Shown one piece after another: positions 24,136 to 35,689 of a stretch of 64,000 bases of DNA. Under the pieces are notes generated by a model. The model was not told the origin of the DNA. It searched no databases and saw only the letters and a program-made list of their open reading frames with translations. A program made the translations under genes and the position numbers. Source of the stretch: Brassica napus (lineage: Eukaryota; Streptophyta; Magnoliopsida; Brassicales; Brassicaceae); contig NC_063442.1 in NCBI RefSeq assembly GCF_020379485.1, positions 10,875,509 to 10,939,508 of the forward strand, in the 5' to 3' direction. How positions within the stretch are numbered: the stretch's first letter is position 1; each line of letters begins with the position of its first letter.

Positions 24136-27100
24136 ATGACGCGATCGGCGACTCTGGAGGAATCGGTGCAACGAATCGGAGCTCTGGATTCCACCGTCGA
24201 TGAGTTGCGACGGCGATTCGATAGCTTGGATGAGCGATTCAACAGATTCGTCGCGACAACAGAGATCAATAATCAGTCGACGGAGACGAAGATGGATGCG
24301 AGATTCGCGAGTTTGGAATCAACGCTAACTTCGTTCATCACTTCGCTCCAGCAACAAAATCAGCGATCTACACAACCTGAATCAAGCGGCGCCAATCTGA
24401 ATCAGGTACAGCCACAAACCTTCGAACAATCACGGAGAGAATGTGAGCTAGGTTATCGGCATAATGAGCATAGAAATGATAATCGTAAAGGCTTGTATAA
24501 GAAGGTTGAGATGCCGATATTTGCTGGTGTCAATCCGTTCGGATGGATCGCACAAGCAGAGAGGTACTTTCGCGTTACTCAAGCAACACCTGAGTATCAG
24601 CTAGAGTTAGCTTCACTCAGTTTAGAAGAAGATGCTTTGTGTTGGTTTAACTACGAGATTGAGTATGGGGACTTTGTGGATTGGTTTGATTTCAAGAGGA
24701 GATTGTTGGGCAGATTTGCTGAGTCTTTTGAGAAAACTCCAGGAAAACGACTGTTTAGTATACAGCAAACGGGGTCAATAGCAGAATACGTTCGAGAGTT
24801 TCAAGAGTTGGCTTCTCAGGTCAAGCTCGCAGAGGCACATAAGATCGATATATTTTTCAATGGCCTTAAACGAGAAATGAAGGAAGTTATTAAGCTGAAG
24901 GAGCCACTTACACTATCTGATCACATCGAAACAGTGATTAAGATGGAAGATAGTGAATTTTGTCGTCTATTCTCGACTGCAAAAGGCCAAGAAAACCGAT
25001 CTGCGAAACAGACAACAGGATCTTCATTCAGGTCGTCGGCGACTCCAGCAGCTCAGACAGGAAACAACAACAACAAACAGCAAGATACCGGAGTACAATC
25101 TACAGCTCAGTCCATGCCACAAAAGAATCAAGTTCGAGTAAGGCTTTCTGATGCAGAATATGAACATAAGAAGAAGAACGGCATTTGTTTCTCTTGTAAC
25201 GAGAAGTGGAATAAAGCTCATGCGAACAATTGCAAGAACCGACATCTGCAAGTAATGGTGGTAGCACAAGGAAATGAGCTGGAGTTAGTTGACGAAGTAT
25301 TTCATGATTCTTGTGACGAGATACAGGGTACTACTACGGAGGTTATGGAACTTTCACTATACTCATTTATGGGATGGACTTCTCCTACTACAATGAAGAT
25401 GACAGGTTGTATTGGCAGTACAAAGGTAGTTGTTTTGATTGATAGCGGAGCGACACACAACTTCTTATCTCCGGCAATCATGGCTAAAGCTCAGTTACAA
25501 CAAGATGAATCAGCATCGTTTAAGGTGTTGGTAGGTACAGGAATTACAGTAAATGGATCAGGTCTATGCAGAGGAGTCACGTTACAGTTGCAGTCAGTGG
25601 TGATCAGAACAGACTTCATCGTGTTAGATCCAGGCAGTGTGGATGTGGTTTTGGGAGTTCAGTGGCTGCGTACGCTGGGCAAATGCGAGGTGAATTGGGA
25701 AACGCAAGAGCTTGCTTTTGAGACTCAGAAAGGCAGGGCAACACTTTTTGGGGAACAAATTTTCCAACCTTATGGATCAGCACTACAGTCTATTACTACA
25801 GGCATTGAGTTGCAGAGTGCTAATGATGAGAGTTCAGAAAGGGTGTTTTTGGGGTCCAAAGTACCAGAGCAGATTGCTATCTTACTAAGACAATATGAAT
25901 CAGTGTTTCAAGAACCGACACAGTTACCTCCGGAGCGAGGTTATGAACACAGTATTCGGTTAGTAGAAGGAGCGGGAGCAGTGCGAGTCAGACCTTACCG
26001 TTACCCACATGCTCACATGGAAGTCATTGAAAGTATGGTAAAACAAATGTTAGAGTCTGGTGTTATAAGGCCAAGCAGGAGTCCTTATGCTAGTCCCGTA
26101 TTGTTGGTCAAGAAAAAAGACGGTGGGTGGAGATTTTGTGTTGATTACAGAGGATTAAACAAGATCACGATTCCGGATAAGTTTCCGATACCGGTTATCG
26201 ATCAACTTTTGGATGAATTACATGGGTCCTTAGTGTTTTCCAAGCTTGATCTACGATCAGGCTACCATCAAATCCGAATGAGTGAAGTTGATATTGAGAA
26301 AACTGCTTTCAGAACTCATGAAGGACACTACGAATTTGTGGTCATGCCTTTTGGCCTCAGCAATGCTCCAGCAACATTCCAGTCTCTGATGAATGCTATA
26401 TTCAAGCCGTTCTTGAGGAAGTTCGTTTTGGTATTTTTTGATGATATACTAGTTTATAGCAAGTCAATGGAAGAACATCATGAGCAGTTGAGGATTGTAT
26501 TGGAGACACTGAAGCATCACGGATTGTTAGCTAATCATAAGAAATGCCTCTTTGCTCAGGACCATGTTGAATACCTTGGCCACATCATTTCTCATGAAGG
26601 AGTATCCACAGATCCTGCAAAGACAGAAGCAATGAAGTCATGGCCTATACCGCGTACGGTCAAAGATCTCAGAGGGTTTTTGGGACTTACATGGTACTAT
26701 AGACGATTTGTGCTGAGCTATGGAGTAATAGCAAGACCTTTAACAGATCTACTGAAGAAGGAGGGTTTCGAATGGTCGGGAAAAGCTCAACTGGCATTTG
26801 ATCAATTGAAACAAGCGATGTCGACCGCGCCTGTTTTGAGTTTACCGGATTTTAAAGAGTTATTTGTGATTGAGGCTGATGCATCTGGGTTCGGGCTGGG
26901 AGCTGTGCTTATGCAGAATCATCGTCCTATATGTTACTTCAGTAAAGCGTTAACACACAGGGAACAGATGAAACCTATATACGAAAGGGAACTCATGGCT
27001 ATTGTGTTGGCAGTTCAGCGATGGAAACATTACTTGATGGGGCGGCATTTTGTGGTTTATACCGACCAGAAGAGCTTGAAATTCTTGCTTGAGCAGCGTG

Positions 27101-28860
27101 ACGTCTCTATGGATTATCAAAAATGGCTTACCAAGTTACTGGGATTTGATTTTGAAATCATCTATAAGACGGGTTCTGAAAACAGAGCGGCAGACGGGTT
27201 GTCTCGAATTTCGCCTGAGAACAAGTTTGATACAGAAAGATTGTTTTGTGCGTTAACAGTATCATCAAATCTGCAAATGCAGGATATCTTTGAAGAAATA
27301 GATTCAGATCCGGGACTTAAACATGAGATTCGAGAGTTCATTCAAGGAAAGAGTGCGAAGAAACACTTGACGGTCATTAAGGGGAGATTATTTTACAAAG
27401 GCAGATTGGTTTTACCTAAGACATCAAAGTATATTGGCATTATACTCCAGGAGTATCATGATGGAGTCTTTGGCGGGCATTCTGGTGTGTTGAAAACAAT
27501 CAAAAGGATACAACGGTTGTTCCATTGGTCTAAGTTAAAAGACGATGTTCAACACTATGTGTCGGAGTGCACTATATGCCAGACCCACAAATACTCTACA
27601 TTGAACCCTGGTGGTCTGTTACAACCAATACCCATTCCCACAGTGATCTGGTCTGAAATATCTATGGACTTCATTGACAGTTTACCAAAATCAGAGGGAT
27701 TTACGGTGATCATGGTGGTGGTGGATCGTTTAAGTAAATACGCTCACTTCATAGGATTAAAGCATCCTTACACAGCTACTTCAGTTGCTGAGACGTTTAT
27801 CCGTGAAATAGTGCGGTTACATGGTTATCCAGCTTCTATTATCTCGGATCGTGACAGAGTTTTTTTGAGTAAATTTTGGAAGGAATGCTTTCGTTTAGCT
27901 GGAACATCGCTCAAGTTTAGCACAGCCTATCACCCTCAAAGTGATGGCCAAACCGAGGTGGTGAATCGTTGTCTCGAGGCTTACTTGCGGTGTTTCACGT
28001 CTGCTAATCCGAAGCAGTGGCATAAGTATCTGTCATGGTGTGAATATTGGTACAACACCTCGTACCACACATCTATTCACACGTCTCCTTTCAAACTGGT
28101 TTATGGTAAGGACCCGCCATCATTACTTCATTATGAAGACGGTTCCACTACTAATTTTGAGTTGGAGAAGATGTTGAAGGAAAGGGATGAGATGTTGAGT
28201 CAGGCTAAGGAGTTCTTGTTGAAAACACAGGCTGCTATGAAAGACAGTGCGGATAAACATAGGCGTGATCTTCAATTTGCTGTGGGTTCTTCGGTGTTTC
28301 TTAAACTCCGGCCTTACCGTCAGAAAACCTTGTCCAGAACTTTCTGTCCGAAACTTTCAGCCAAGTATTATGGACCTTTTACAGTGTTAGAAAGGATTGG
28401 AACTGTGGCTTACCGTCTACAACTACCTCCTGACTGTAAAATTCATCCGGTGTTTCATGTATCACAGTTGAAACCAGTGCTAGGAAAGAATCATACTGTC
28501 ACGAGCTTGCCAGCAACATTTTCAGATAAGGATGAGTTCATTTTACAACCGGAAGCATTGGCTAGTTATCGCTATGATCCTGAAGGACATTTGGAAGTTT
28601 CGGTGCAGTGGAAAGGCTTACCAGAACATGAGACTTCTTGGATGCGTGTACGTGATGTGAAACGAGATTTTCCTGCGTTTGAGCTTGAGGACAAGCTCAG
28701 TCTTATTGGGGGGGGGGTAATGATAGGCCCTGGAGAGTGTATTACAGAAGGAAGAAGAGAGGAGAGGAGGGCATCATTAATGATGACGTGGAGGGAGAAG
28801 GCTCAAGTTGAGAAGTTTGTTACAAGTCAGTTACGGACGTTAGGAGAACGAGAAGTATAA
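24136..28860 (+). CDS. Ty3/gypsy Gag-Pol polyprotein with chromodomain
   Basis: A single polyprotein of 1,574 residues from the first ATG (24136); an upstream GTG at 24103 is in frame but unlikely. Order: coiled-coil start (about 24170-24350), retrotransposon gag domain (24500-24980), a zinc-knuckle-like C-x2-C..H..C region (about 25180-25230), protease DSGATH (25441), reverse transcriptase with FFDDILVYS (about 26434-26460), RNase H ([13 protein letters not shown]; ending RAADGLSR), and integrase. The integrase has its HHCC finger at 27465-27590 and core residues in SMDFID, SDRDRVF and GQTEVVN. A chromodomain ([14 protein letters not shown], about 28600) follows; it probably steers insertion to particular chromatin. 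No stop or frameshift is present, so the copy may be functional. The frame runs through the poly-G tract and ends inside the 3' LTR, adding about 46 LTR-encoded residues. Confidence 0.95.
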   Translation: MTRSATLEESVQRIGALDSTVDELRRRFDSLDERFNRFVATTEINNQSTETKMDARFASLESTLTSFITSLQQQNQRSTQPESSGANLNQVQPQTFEQSRRECELGYRHNEHRNDNRKGLYKKVEMPIFAGVNPFGWIAQAERYFRVTQATPEYQLELASLSLEEDALCWFNYEIEYGDFVDWFDFKRRLLGRFAESFEKTPGKRLFSIQQTGSIAEYVREFQELASQVKLAEAHKIDIFFNGLKREMKEVIKLKEPLTLSDHIETVIKMEDSEFCRLFSTAKGQENRSAKQTTGSSFRSSATPAAQTGNNNNKQQDTGVQSTAQSMPQKNQVRVRLSDAEYEHKKKNGICFSCNEKWNKAHANNCKNRHLQVMVVAQGNELELVDEVFHDSCDEIQGTTTEVMELSLYSFMGWTSPTTMKMTGCIGSTKVVVLIDSGATHNFLSPAIMAKAQLQQDESASFKVLVGTGITVNGSGLCRGVTLQLQSVVIRTDFIVLDPGSVDVVLGVQWLRTLGKCEVNWETQELAFETQKGRATLFGEQIFQPYGSALQSITTGIELQSANDESSERVFLGSKVPEQIAILLRQYESVFQEPTQLPPERGYEHSIRLVEGAGAVRVRPYRYPHAHMEVIESMVKQMLESGVIRPSRSPYASPVLLVKKKDGGWRFCVDYRGLNKITIPDKFPIPVIDQLLDELHGSLVFSKLDLRSGYHQIRMSEVDIEKTAFRTHEGHYEFVVMPFGLSNAPATFQSLMNAIFKPFLRKFVLVFFDDILVYSKSMEEHHEQLRIVLETLKHHGLLANHKKCLFAQDHVEYLGHIISHEGVSTDPAKTEAMKSWPIPRTVKDLRGFLGLTWYYRRFVLSYGVIARPLTDLLKKEGFEWSGKAQLAFDQLKQAMSTAPVLSLPDFKELFVIEADASGFGLGAVLMQNHRPICYFSKALTHREQMKPIYERELMAIVLAVQRWKHYLMGRHFVVYTDQKSLKFLLEQRDVSMDYQKWLTKLLGFDFEIIYKTGSENRAADGLSRISPENKFDTERLFCALTVSSNLQMQDIFEEIDSDPGLKHEIREFIQGKSAKKHLTVIKGRLFYKGRLVLPKTSKYIGIILQEYHDGVFGGHSGVLKTIKRIQRLFHWSKLKDDVQHYVSECTICQTHKYSTLNPGGLLQPIPIPTVIWSEISMDFIDSLPKSEGFTVIMVVVDRLSKYAHFIGLKHPYTATSVAETFIREIVRLHGYPASIISDRDRVFLSKFWKECFRLAGTSLKFSTAYHPQSDGQTEVVNRCLEAYLRCFTSANPKQWHKYLSWCEYWYNTSYHTSIHTSPFKLVYGKDPPSLLHYEDGSTTNFELEKMLKERDEMLSQAKEFLLKTQAAMKDSADKHRRDLQFAVGSSVFLKLRPYRQKTLSRTFCPKLSAKYYGPFTVLERIGTVAYRLQLPPDCKIHPVFHVSQLKPVLGKNHTVTSLPATFSDKDEFILQPEALASYRYDPEGHLEVSVQWKGLPEHETSWMRVRDVKRDFPAFELEDKLSLIGGGVMIGPGECITEGRREERRASLMMTWREKAQVEKFVTSQLRTLGEREV
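28708..28720 (+). other. Polypurine tract with a run of ten G
   Basis: G10 followed by TAA abuts the 3' LTR, the position for priming plus-strand DNA. The run length sets whether the polyprotein stops here or continues into the LTR. Confidence 0.8.
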
Positions 28861-29017
28861 ATAGAAGTTTGTATTAGTTTGTAAGGAGCTTTTGAGTATA
28901 TTGTAAACGGATCCTTAGACGTGAGGTCTTGGATATTGGCTTGATTCTCTGAAGTGTAGAGATCAAGAGAGGGAGGTTGGGCGGAACGTTAATAGAATCA
29001 TATACATTCTCTTATCA
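28721..29017 (+). repeat. 3' LTR of the Ty3 element
   Basis: 297 bases, identical by eye to the 5' LTR apart from one C/T difference. It contains the end of the polyprotein frame; the stop codon (28858-28860) lies within the TATA box of this LTR. Confidence 0.95.
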
Positions 29018-29022
29018 ATACT

Positions 29023-30480
29023 CTGTCCACCTCTTGAGGCTTTAACATTCTCCTTACTGCAAGGGATGGTGACAGAAGTCACTTTTCTTTTAGGAAATCC
29101 ATGAACTTGTGCAATCTTTCTTTTCTTTGAACTTGATCCTTGAAGTCCAACATGAGGCGTAGGTGATTTCTTCTTTGCTAGAGGTATATATCCAGACATT
29201 TCTTACCAGGGACTATATATACCCCATTCACTTATTGATGCCATAACAACATTTTCCACAAGTCCTGAGCTTTTATACACATAATCTGTACTGCTCACGA
29301 GAATGGACCATAGTAAGATGTCTGCTGCTTTGTCCTTCAAATTCCGCAGCAGTCGCCTTTGCATGCAGTCTCTTCCATTTCTCCATTTTCTTCAGCAAAT
29401 CTTACTTTTTCTCTTCCCGCAACGCTCTCCGTTAGATCAGCACATCTCACATACTATATCACAACTTACCTAAGCTCTTCCTTATCTTAATCAAAGCTTC
29501 TTTTAAGTTCTCTTCTTGGATGTGGGATAAAATTCTTGATACTGAGAATTATGAAACCAGCCTTTTAGGCTCCATAATTTATGTCGCAGTTTCTCCGAGT
29601 AAATATCCTTTTGGGCAAGGCTTTTGTCCCTTCTCTCAACTATGTCTTTGCTAACTGGATCCACCAAATGAGCGGCTCTTCTCTCAGTTTCAACCCATCT
29701 AGAGGAGTGATTATGGTATTCAGATGATTTTCCAGTCAACACTATATGGTCATAACACCTTGAGACCGAACAATGATACGCATCACCTCTAGTATGTCAA
29801 TAAGGTTGAGATTCCCATCTTCCATCAAGCCTAGCATCCACACGATCATCATGTTTCCTTATAGGACCACACCTACTCCCCATACAACCTTTATCTAGCT
29901 CTCTTCGTGAGAGAATCTGACTGTTAGAGTTTCTGGTACCAGCCGTTTTTCTTGAGCCTCTTGAACACTTTCAGACCCATCAAAAATAATTTTCTAGGGG
30001 CATCTTTTGTGCTCTATAAAGGGGAAGGTAGCGACTCTTTGGTCCAGCATTAGAATGGGAGCAGTGCTTTTCTAAGTTTTCATACACCAACGTTGATGTC
30101 ACATCAAACTCTCAAGCGAACTTTTGAAGCCATGATTTCCCACGCCTCAAATGTTCCAAGATCTTCACCAATACTTCTTAGCTTAACTCCAGATCAGAGG
30201 TAGACCAGGACCCCTTGAACTTGAATTCAAAAGGGGATTTGAGAAAAAAGGTCTCTATTGTAGACTCCCATTGCAAGAGAATGACCATCCACTTTGCAAG
30301 GTCTATTATCAAGGACCTTTTGCAAGTCTCCATGATCTGCAAACCGAGACGGAAAGCAACCTTGACCTAGGTCCACCCTTATTGATCTTGAGCTATACTT
30401 CCCGATCAGACATTCCCGGTGAACACAACAGCCAAGGCGGTAAAATTTTATAAACTTTCGACTGTGGATAAAACCCACGT
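29023..30480 (-). pseudogene. LINE ORF1-like remnant (DUF4283 region)
   Basis: Reverse-strand pieces include FRFADHGDLQKVLDNRPCK-like sequence (about 30280-30350) and a tryptophan- and glutamate-bearing piece just after. These resemble the DUF4283 domain of plant LINE ORF1 proteins, which bind the element RNA. The C-terminal part is basic with PKRK and SSKKRK (29040-29200). Several frameshifts and stops separate the pieces. It joins the ORF2 remnant at 23791 if the Ty3 insertion is removed. Confidence 0.6.
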
Positions 30481-31923
30481 GGATGAATGTACACCGTGAA
30501 AAAAAAAGTTTTTAACGTACCTTTTTCCACGCATCAATTTCTTTTTATAATCCAGTTATTCTGTTAAGACAATTATAGAAAATCTTCACAAACGTATACT
30601 GGCGCAGTATGTGTAAAACAGCATCAATATCTTCATTTTCTCAAAAAATAAAGAACATCAATATCTTCATTGTAAATCATAAAATTGGGAATATTTGGCA
30701 GAAAGAGTATTTTGTCCCCATTCCTGACGTTTGCTAACAACTTGAGCATAAAGCAGAGTAGACATAACGAAACAATATCATTGGGGCATGCATAGATAAA
30801 AACATCTACGGTTCGGAAAACAAAGAAAGATGATTACACCTCACCTGAACTTTACTTGTCGAATGATTATTCTTACTCAGCTTTGTATTCAAACCCCACA
30901 AAAGTTAATTATATAGATACAATAAAATATACTACTAAAACAAATTAAATATATAGTGATTGATAGTGGAATAATAAAATTCGTGATGAGGACATTCCGG
31001 GTCGAATTCAACGACTACCCTAGTTTAGTCTCTGCGTAGCTACCTTTGTAATCAGAGTTTACAGCATAATTATTTGAAACCACTTCTACTTTACTCTTAT
31101 ATAAAATATGTATTTATTTATACACACAACAATACAAAAAGTTATTAAAAACAAACAAACAAACAATAATACAACATGTTGGAGTGCATGTCTGTTAGGA
31201 TTGATAATTATATATACAATAATACACATTGTATCATGTCATCAAATTATACATGATCAAAAGTTCAGTGAAGCTAAATCAACACTAAATAAATTGTTGG
31301 ATTTTTTTACTCAGTCAACTAATGTGACAATGAAAGTAGAATCTATTTTTAAACTTAACTCGGTTGTGGATTGCGATGTTCAATTAAATCGATGTAGTGA
31401 ACAAACTTGAATATGAAGTTACAATCGTCAAAGACATTTATTAAGTTGAGAAACAAATTAAAACCCTCCCAACACCTTCACATGGCGCACACACACTCTA
31501 TGGCCGTTGTATCAGATCATTTGTACACACATGTCAACAAATTAATTTGTAAATATTAGCTAAATCCTCGGAATTTCAATTTGTTCTTTTGTTAAGTACT
31601 CCTATATATTTAATTATCCAAATATTTTTCACCTACAAGTCCAAGATGCTCTGGAAAGTAGCTGGTTTTGTTTGTGTTTAACGAAAGTAAGAGATTATTA
31701 TAATTTACGATGTTGGGTGGATGAAGAACAAAAAGACATATTTTGCGATCCAAAATCTTGATTGCTTGCGTGTTCGTCGCCGTACAAGCGTAAACGTGAT
31801 TAGGTCTCCGTATATAGGCAAATCTGAATTTTAACTTTAGTTATTAATCTTTTTTACGAAAAAAAATTGAAGAAAATTAATGAATGAGATATTAGGTAGG
31901 GTCGTAGGGATGTATGTATCTCA
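30481..31923. other. Intergenic sequence, no gene identified
   Basis: AT-rich. The 100-codon frame at 31108-31410 has no recognisable domain or codon pattern, and no terminal repeats or RNA gene were seen. Confidence 0.55.
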
Positions 31924-33028
31924 GAAGGAGCACCCTTTTTTTTTTTTTCCCAATTAGTTTTATTAAAAGGCCAAGCCCAGTAAAACATTCTGAATTACAA
32001 AACAAAAGCCCAAAAACGACGGGCACAAAAGCGGAAAGGAAATGGGCTAGGCCCAAACTTCTAAAGACCGGAACTACCGCCCCAAACGTCGACACCATCG
32101 ATACCATCGTGCCCACGTGTCTAAATCACAAACCCGGAAGACACGCGTCACTCCATCTCTTCACCTTCACAACCACCGGCGACCTCAACGGCGTTTCACC
32201 GGAATCACCCCTGAACCATCATCCTTCATCGCATCCGGAACACACCGGAGCCCATGAGCTACATCCATCTTCACCGCAACCGCATCAGCTCGTGTCTTCT
32301 TTATCAGAGAGAGTCAATCGCAAGAGCAAGATCTCATCCACCACCATTCGAGCATACACAGAGCAAAAGCATCGCGCAGACCATAAAACAACTTTCATCG
32401 GAGAGCTTCTCTCGCTCTACGACGAGAGCTCAAGCCACCGAATCCAACTCGACACCGCAATAAGAAGAACAAATATAATGACACAACCCTAAAACAGATC
32501 TAGAAAAAACAAAACCGAAGAGGCAAGGAGAGGAAAACCTTCACCCCTCGGGGACCAAACCGGAGACCATTGGAGCTTTAGAAGCCTCCACCTTCCCGGG
32601 ATCTTTGCCGGCGACGCGAAGCTGAGAAAGCCTCCACCTTCCCGGAACCTTAGTCGGCGACTACAGAGCTATAAAAGCCTCCATATCCCGGAGCAGATAC
32701 TGAACTCGAAAGCTGGCTGTCACGTCGAACCATCGTCCTACCTCCTCACCGCGAAGCCAGAGGGAGATGAGTTACCGCCGTTCAAAAACCCCCCACGAGC
32801 GGCCTTTCCCGGAGCAAAACCCTAGCCCAGATCCGCTAGTATATCGGAGCGAGACCACAGATCGGAGCACACAGTCAGAGGACTGGACTGAATAAACCAA
32901 ACGGGAACCTCCGGCGCCGGCACGCGCTCGGACGCGCCACCGGACGCCGGGGTTTCCTACACACACGCTCTCTCTTCTCTCTTCTCTTGAAAGGGACGCT
33001 TTTCTTGTTCCGAAGGAGCACCCTTTTT
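31924..33028 (-). mobile_element. Non-coding retroposon with poly-A tail and 17-bp target duplication
   Basis: GAAGGAGCACCCTTTTT occurs at 31924-31940 and again at 33012-33028. The 1,071 bases between are much more GC-rich than the surroundings and carry a T-run at the left, that is, a poly-A tail on the reverse strand. Long target duplication plus poly-A is the signature of target-primed retroposition by LINE machinery. In the sense (reverse) direction no long frame exists, so it is either a Sadhu-like non-coding retroposon or a LINE derivative with only its ends. The pyrimidine-rich 5' leader and a GGGCCTAGCCCA-type 3' region support a retroposon. Confidence 0.75.
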
Positions 33029-34096
33029 AATTTTAATTTTTTCTTTTGGTGAAAATTTTTAAGTTTAATTTAAATTTTTGTTGTTCCAATTTTTATTATG
33101 ATTTGAAGGACAAACCTAATCACTATTCATGAGTCATTCTTTACTATACATTCTTTGTTATTCTAACATCATTTTAAAATATATTAATTTTAATTTATTA
33201 TCTTATTAAGTTTCTAATTTTAATTTCTTAGTATGTTACACATATTGAAATTGCTCTATGCTCTTATATATAACGGAAACATTTCGGATTTTCACTTGCT
33301 TAGTTTTTTTTTTTAAGTGTGTATTTCATAATATCACTATAAACAACTCACAAAATTACCTAGGAATCATTTTTGAGGGATAATTCACACACTTTACAAA
33401 TTGTCTGTTAAAATCTCCGATAGATTTTAATCTTCAACCAAAATTCTAATAAAATTCATTAACCAACCATTTATAACGGAATTAACTCTTCGTTTACTTT
33501 TAAACCATAAAGGAATTAATCTGTATTGTTGGTCTATACTATGGATCATATTTTCAGTTGTAAATTACTAGTTCTACATGTGGTTAGACTTAGACAGCGT
33601 GGATCTCTAAAGTAACCATGTTTGCTTATCATCGGTAGGCCAGTCCACAGAAACAGAATTAATCGGACTTCAACTTGGACACTTCTTATATTTAATTACT
33701 AGCTAATGAGCAGGAATGAAAAGCCGATAAATCAATTATGTTTTATGTCTCATATACAAATTTAAAGATATAATAATAGTCTGTCAATTTGTAAGGTGCA
33801 CTTTTCCTTAAAAGTAAATTTAAAATTTTCCACATATCCAGAATACCTCAAAATTAATAAAAAAGAGTAAAACATTTTTTCAATTCAAGCGATTCATACT
33901 TTTCTCAGCTAAAGATTACGTCTACGTAAAAGAGGTAATAGGTTCAACTTCTCCTTTTAACTTTTTCTTCCCACCTGTTCACTTAGCAACTAAATATTTA
34001 TTTATTTGAGATTCTTTTTTAGATCAAGTGAAATTATACCCTCCTTTTTTGTAAAAGAAAGTGAAATTATACTTCACTCCATAAATTTTGTCCTTA

Positions 34097-34144
<48 letters not shown>

Positions 34145-34818
34145 CGATTAACAACGTTTTTACATTTTTTTTCGTTCACCCTCCCGTCTTTGTATTCTTG
34201 CTAAATTAAGGGTCCGAATATTAACTGCAGTTTTCGTAATATAAGAGGGACGGAATTGAAGTGCGGTACGGTCCAACTGCGGTTCATGCGTTTTGCGGGA
34301 TAATTGTGGATTTCATTAAAAAAATAGTGCAGTTTTGATAAAAAATTGTGCGGTTTTGATAGAAATAATGTAAAATAAATATACTGACACGATAAAAATT
34401 ATTTTTTAAATGATAATGTCATAATATTTTTAATAATATTTTAAATTAATTTGCAATAAAAATTCTAATATATATATATATATTTTGTTAATATAAATTT
34501 AACTACTAAAATTATTTGAAATAAAAATACCAACTAAAATAATTATTTTTTCTAGTATAATTCAAAAGGTTTTTAACACAACATGTAATCTTATAAATTA
34601 ATGAATCAGGGTTCAACTGGTCGGTCCTATTCAGTTTTCCAAGACAATGATTAAAATTAATGTTTTGAAAACTCGACCAAACATTGATACGACATTCAAT
34701 GGTCGAACCTGACGAACCGGTAATATAATTTTAAATTAAATACTATCTATATATATATGTATAACTATAAAATTATTTTGATAAAACTCTATATGATTGT
34801 CAGAATCTAAAAATAATA
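33029..34818. other. AT-rich intergenic sequence with an (ATT)n microsatellite
   Basis: The only distinct structure is an uninterrupted ATT trinucleotide run at 34098-34143. No gene was recognised. Confidence 0.6.
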
Positions 34819-35097
34819 GGGGTGATTGGTTGGACTATAAGAGCTAACTTTAGTTTTAATATTAATCTATAGCCTTTAAATCACTATTCATGTTTTATCT
34901 TGTTTTTTTTAAAACTACTACAAAAAATAATAAAATGGCTGTAAAAGTTTTATTTTCTAAAACTCTATTTTTTTATTGTAGAAAATATATTATTGTAGCA
35001 ATCAATTTTACAGCTACATTACTTACAGCTAAAACAAAAAAAATTCCAGCCTAAAATTTACATTAAATTTTTACAGTTACAGTCCAACCAGTCACCT
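34819..35097. mobile_element. Small hAT-like MITE
   Basis: The ends GGGGTGATTGGTTGGACT and AGTCCAACCAGTCACC are inverted repeats around an AT-rich core with TACAGCT-type blocks. Layout is as in 23338-23613. No coding capacity; the target duplication is unclear. Confidence 0.65.
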
Positions 35098-35689
35098 TTA
35101 ATATTGGTGAAAATATTTTGCAATACAAAATAAATAGTTGATTAAAACAAAAACATGTAAAAAATATATGAAAATAAATAAATTAATGCTATTTGGATAG
35201 ATTTATTTGTATAATTAATTAAATTCTCTATTTTTATTTTCTGAAATAAAGAAAAAGATTTATTGTTTAAAATGAGTTATGAAGAAAAGGAAATTAAAGT
35301 AGTGTGAACGTAAACATTGTTTCTATTAAAATATAACTTTTATCTACCAAAAAAAAATTAAAATATAACTTTTTATACTGTTGGAGTGCGTTTTTTAAAT
35401 AAAGCTATCAGATGCCTAGCGGTTTTGCGGTTTTCGTATTTTTTTTCTTGAAAACCGCACTTTCTTAACAAGAATTGTGAATGGTAAATAAAATGCGGTT
35501 TTGTAAATTCCGCAATGAAAACCGCGAATCACATGTCGCCATTCTCAACCTAAGTGTCAAGGAATAAGTAAGAAGACAACATCTTCTTAACTTATTACAA
35601 CTCTTGTTATTAGTACTCCACTGAATACATATATCATTTGCTTTCGGATAAATGGATAATGTGATTCTAAAACTATTATTAGGCGTCTT

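Larger units (their letters stand above)
23792..29022 (+). mobile_element. Intact young Ty3/gypsy chromovirus, with 5-bp target duplication
   Basis: A complete LTR retrotransposon of 5,221 bases (23797-29017) flanked by ATACT on both sides (23792-23796, 29018-29022). LTRs begin TGATAG and end TTATCA. They differ at one position (C at 24080, T at 29004). One uninterrupted frame encodes gag, protease, reverse transcriptase, RNase H, integrase and chromodomain. The short LTRs, compact size, single frame and chromodomain suggest the Reina-type chromoviruses; the lineage is my inference. It has inserted between ORF1 and ORF2 of an older LINE. Confidence 0.95.

Noticed and set aside
24039..25269. 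Reverse-strand frames over the Ty3 gag region
   Set aside because: Shadows of a strong forward coding frame.
31914..32492. 192-codon forward frame
   Set aside because: It lies antisense in the non-coding retroposon, with no domain; GC-rich sequence makes long chance frames likely.
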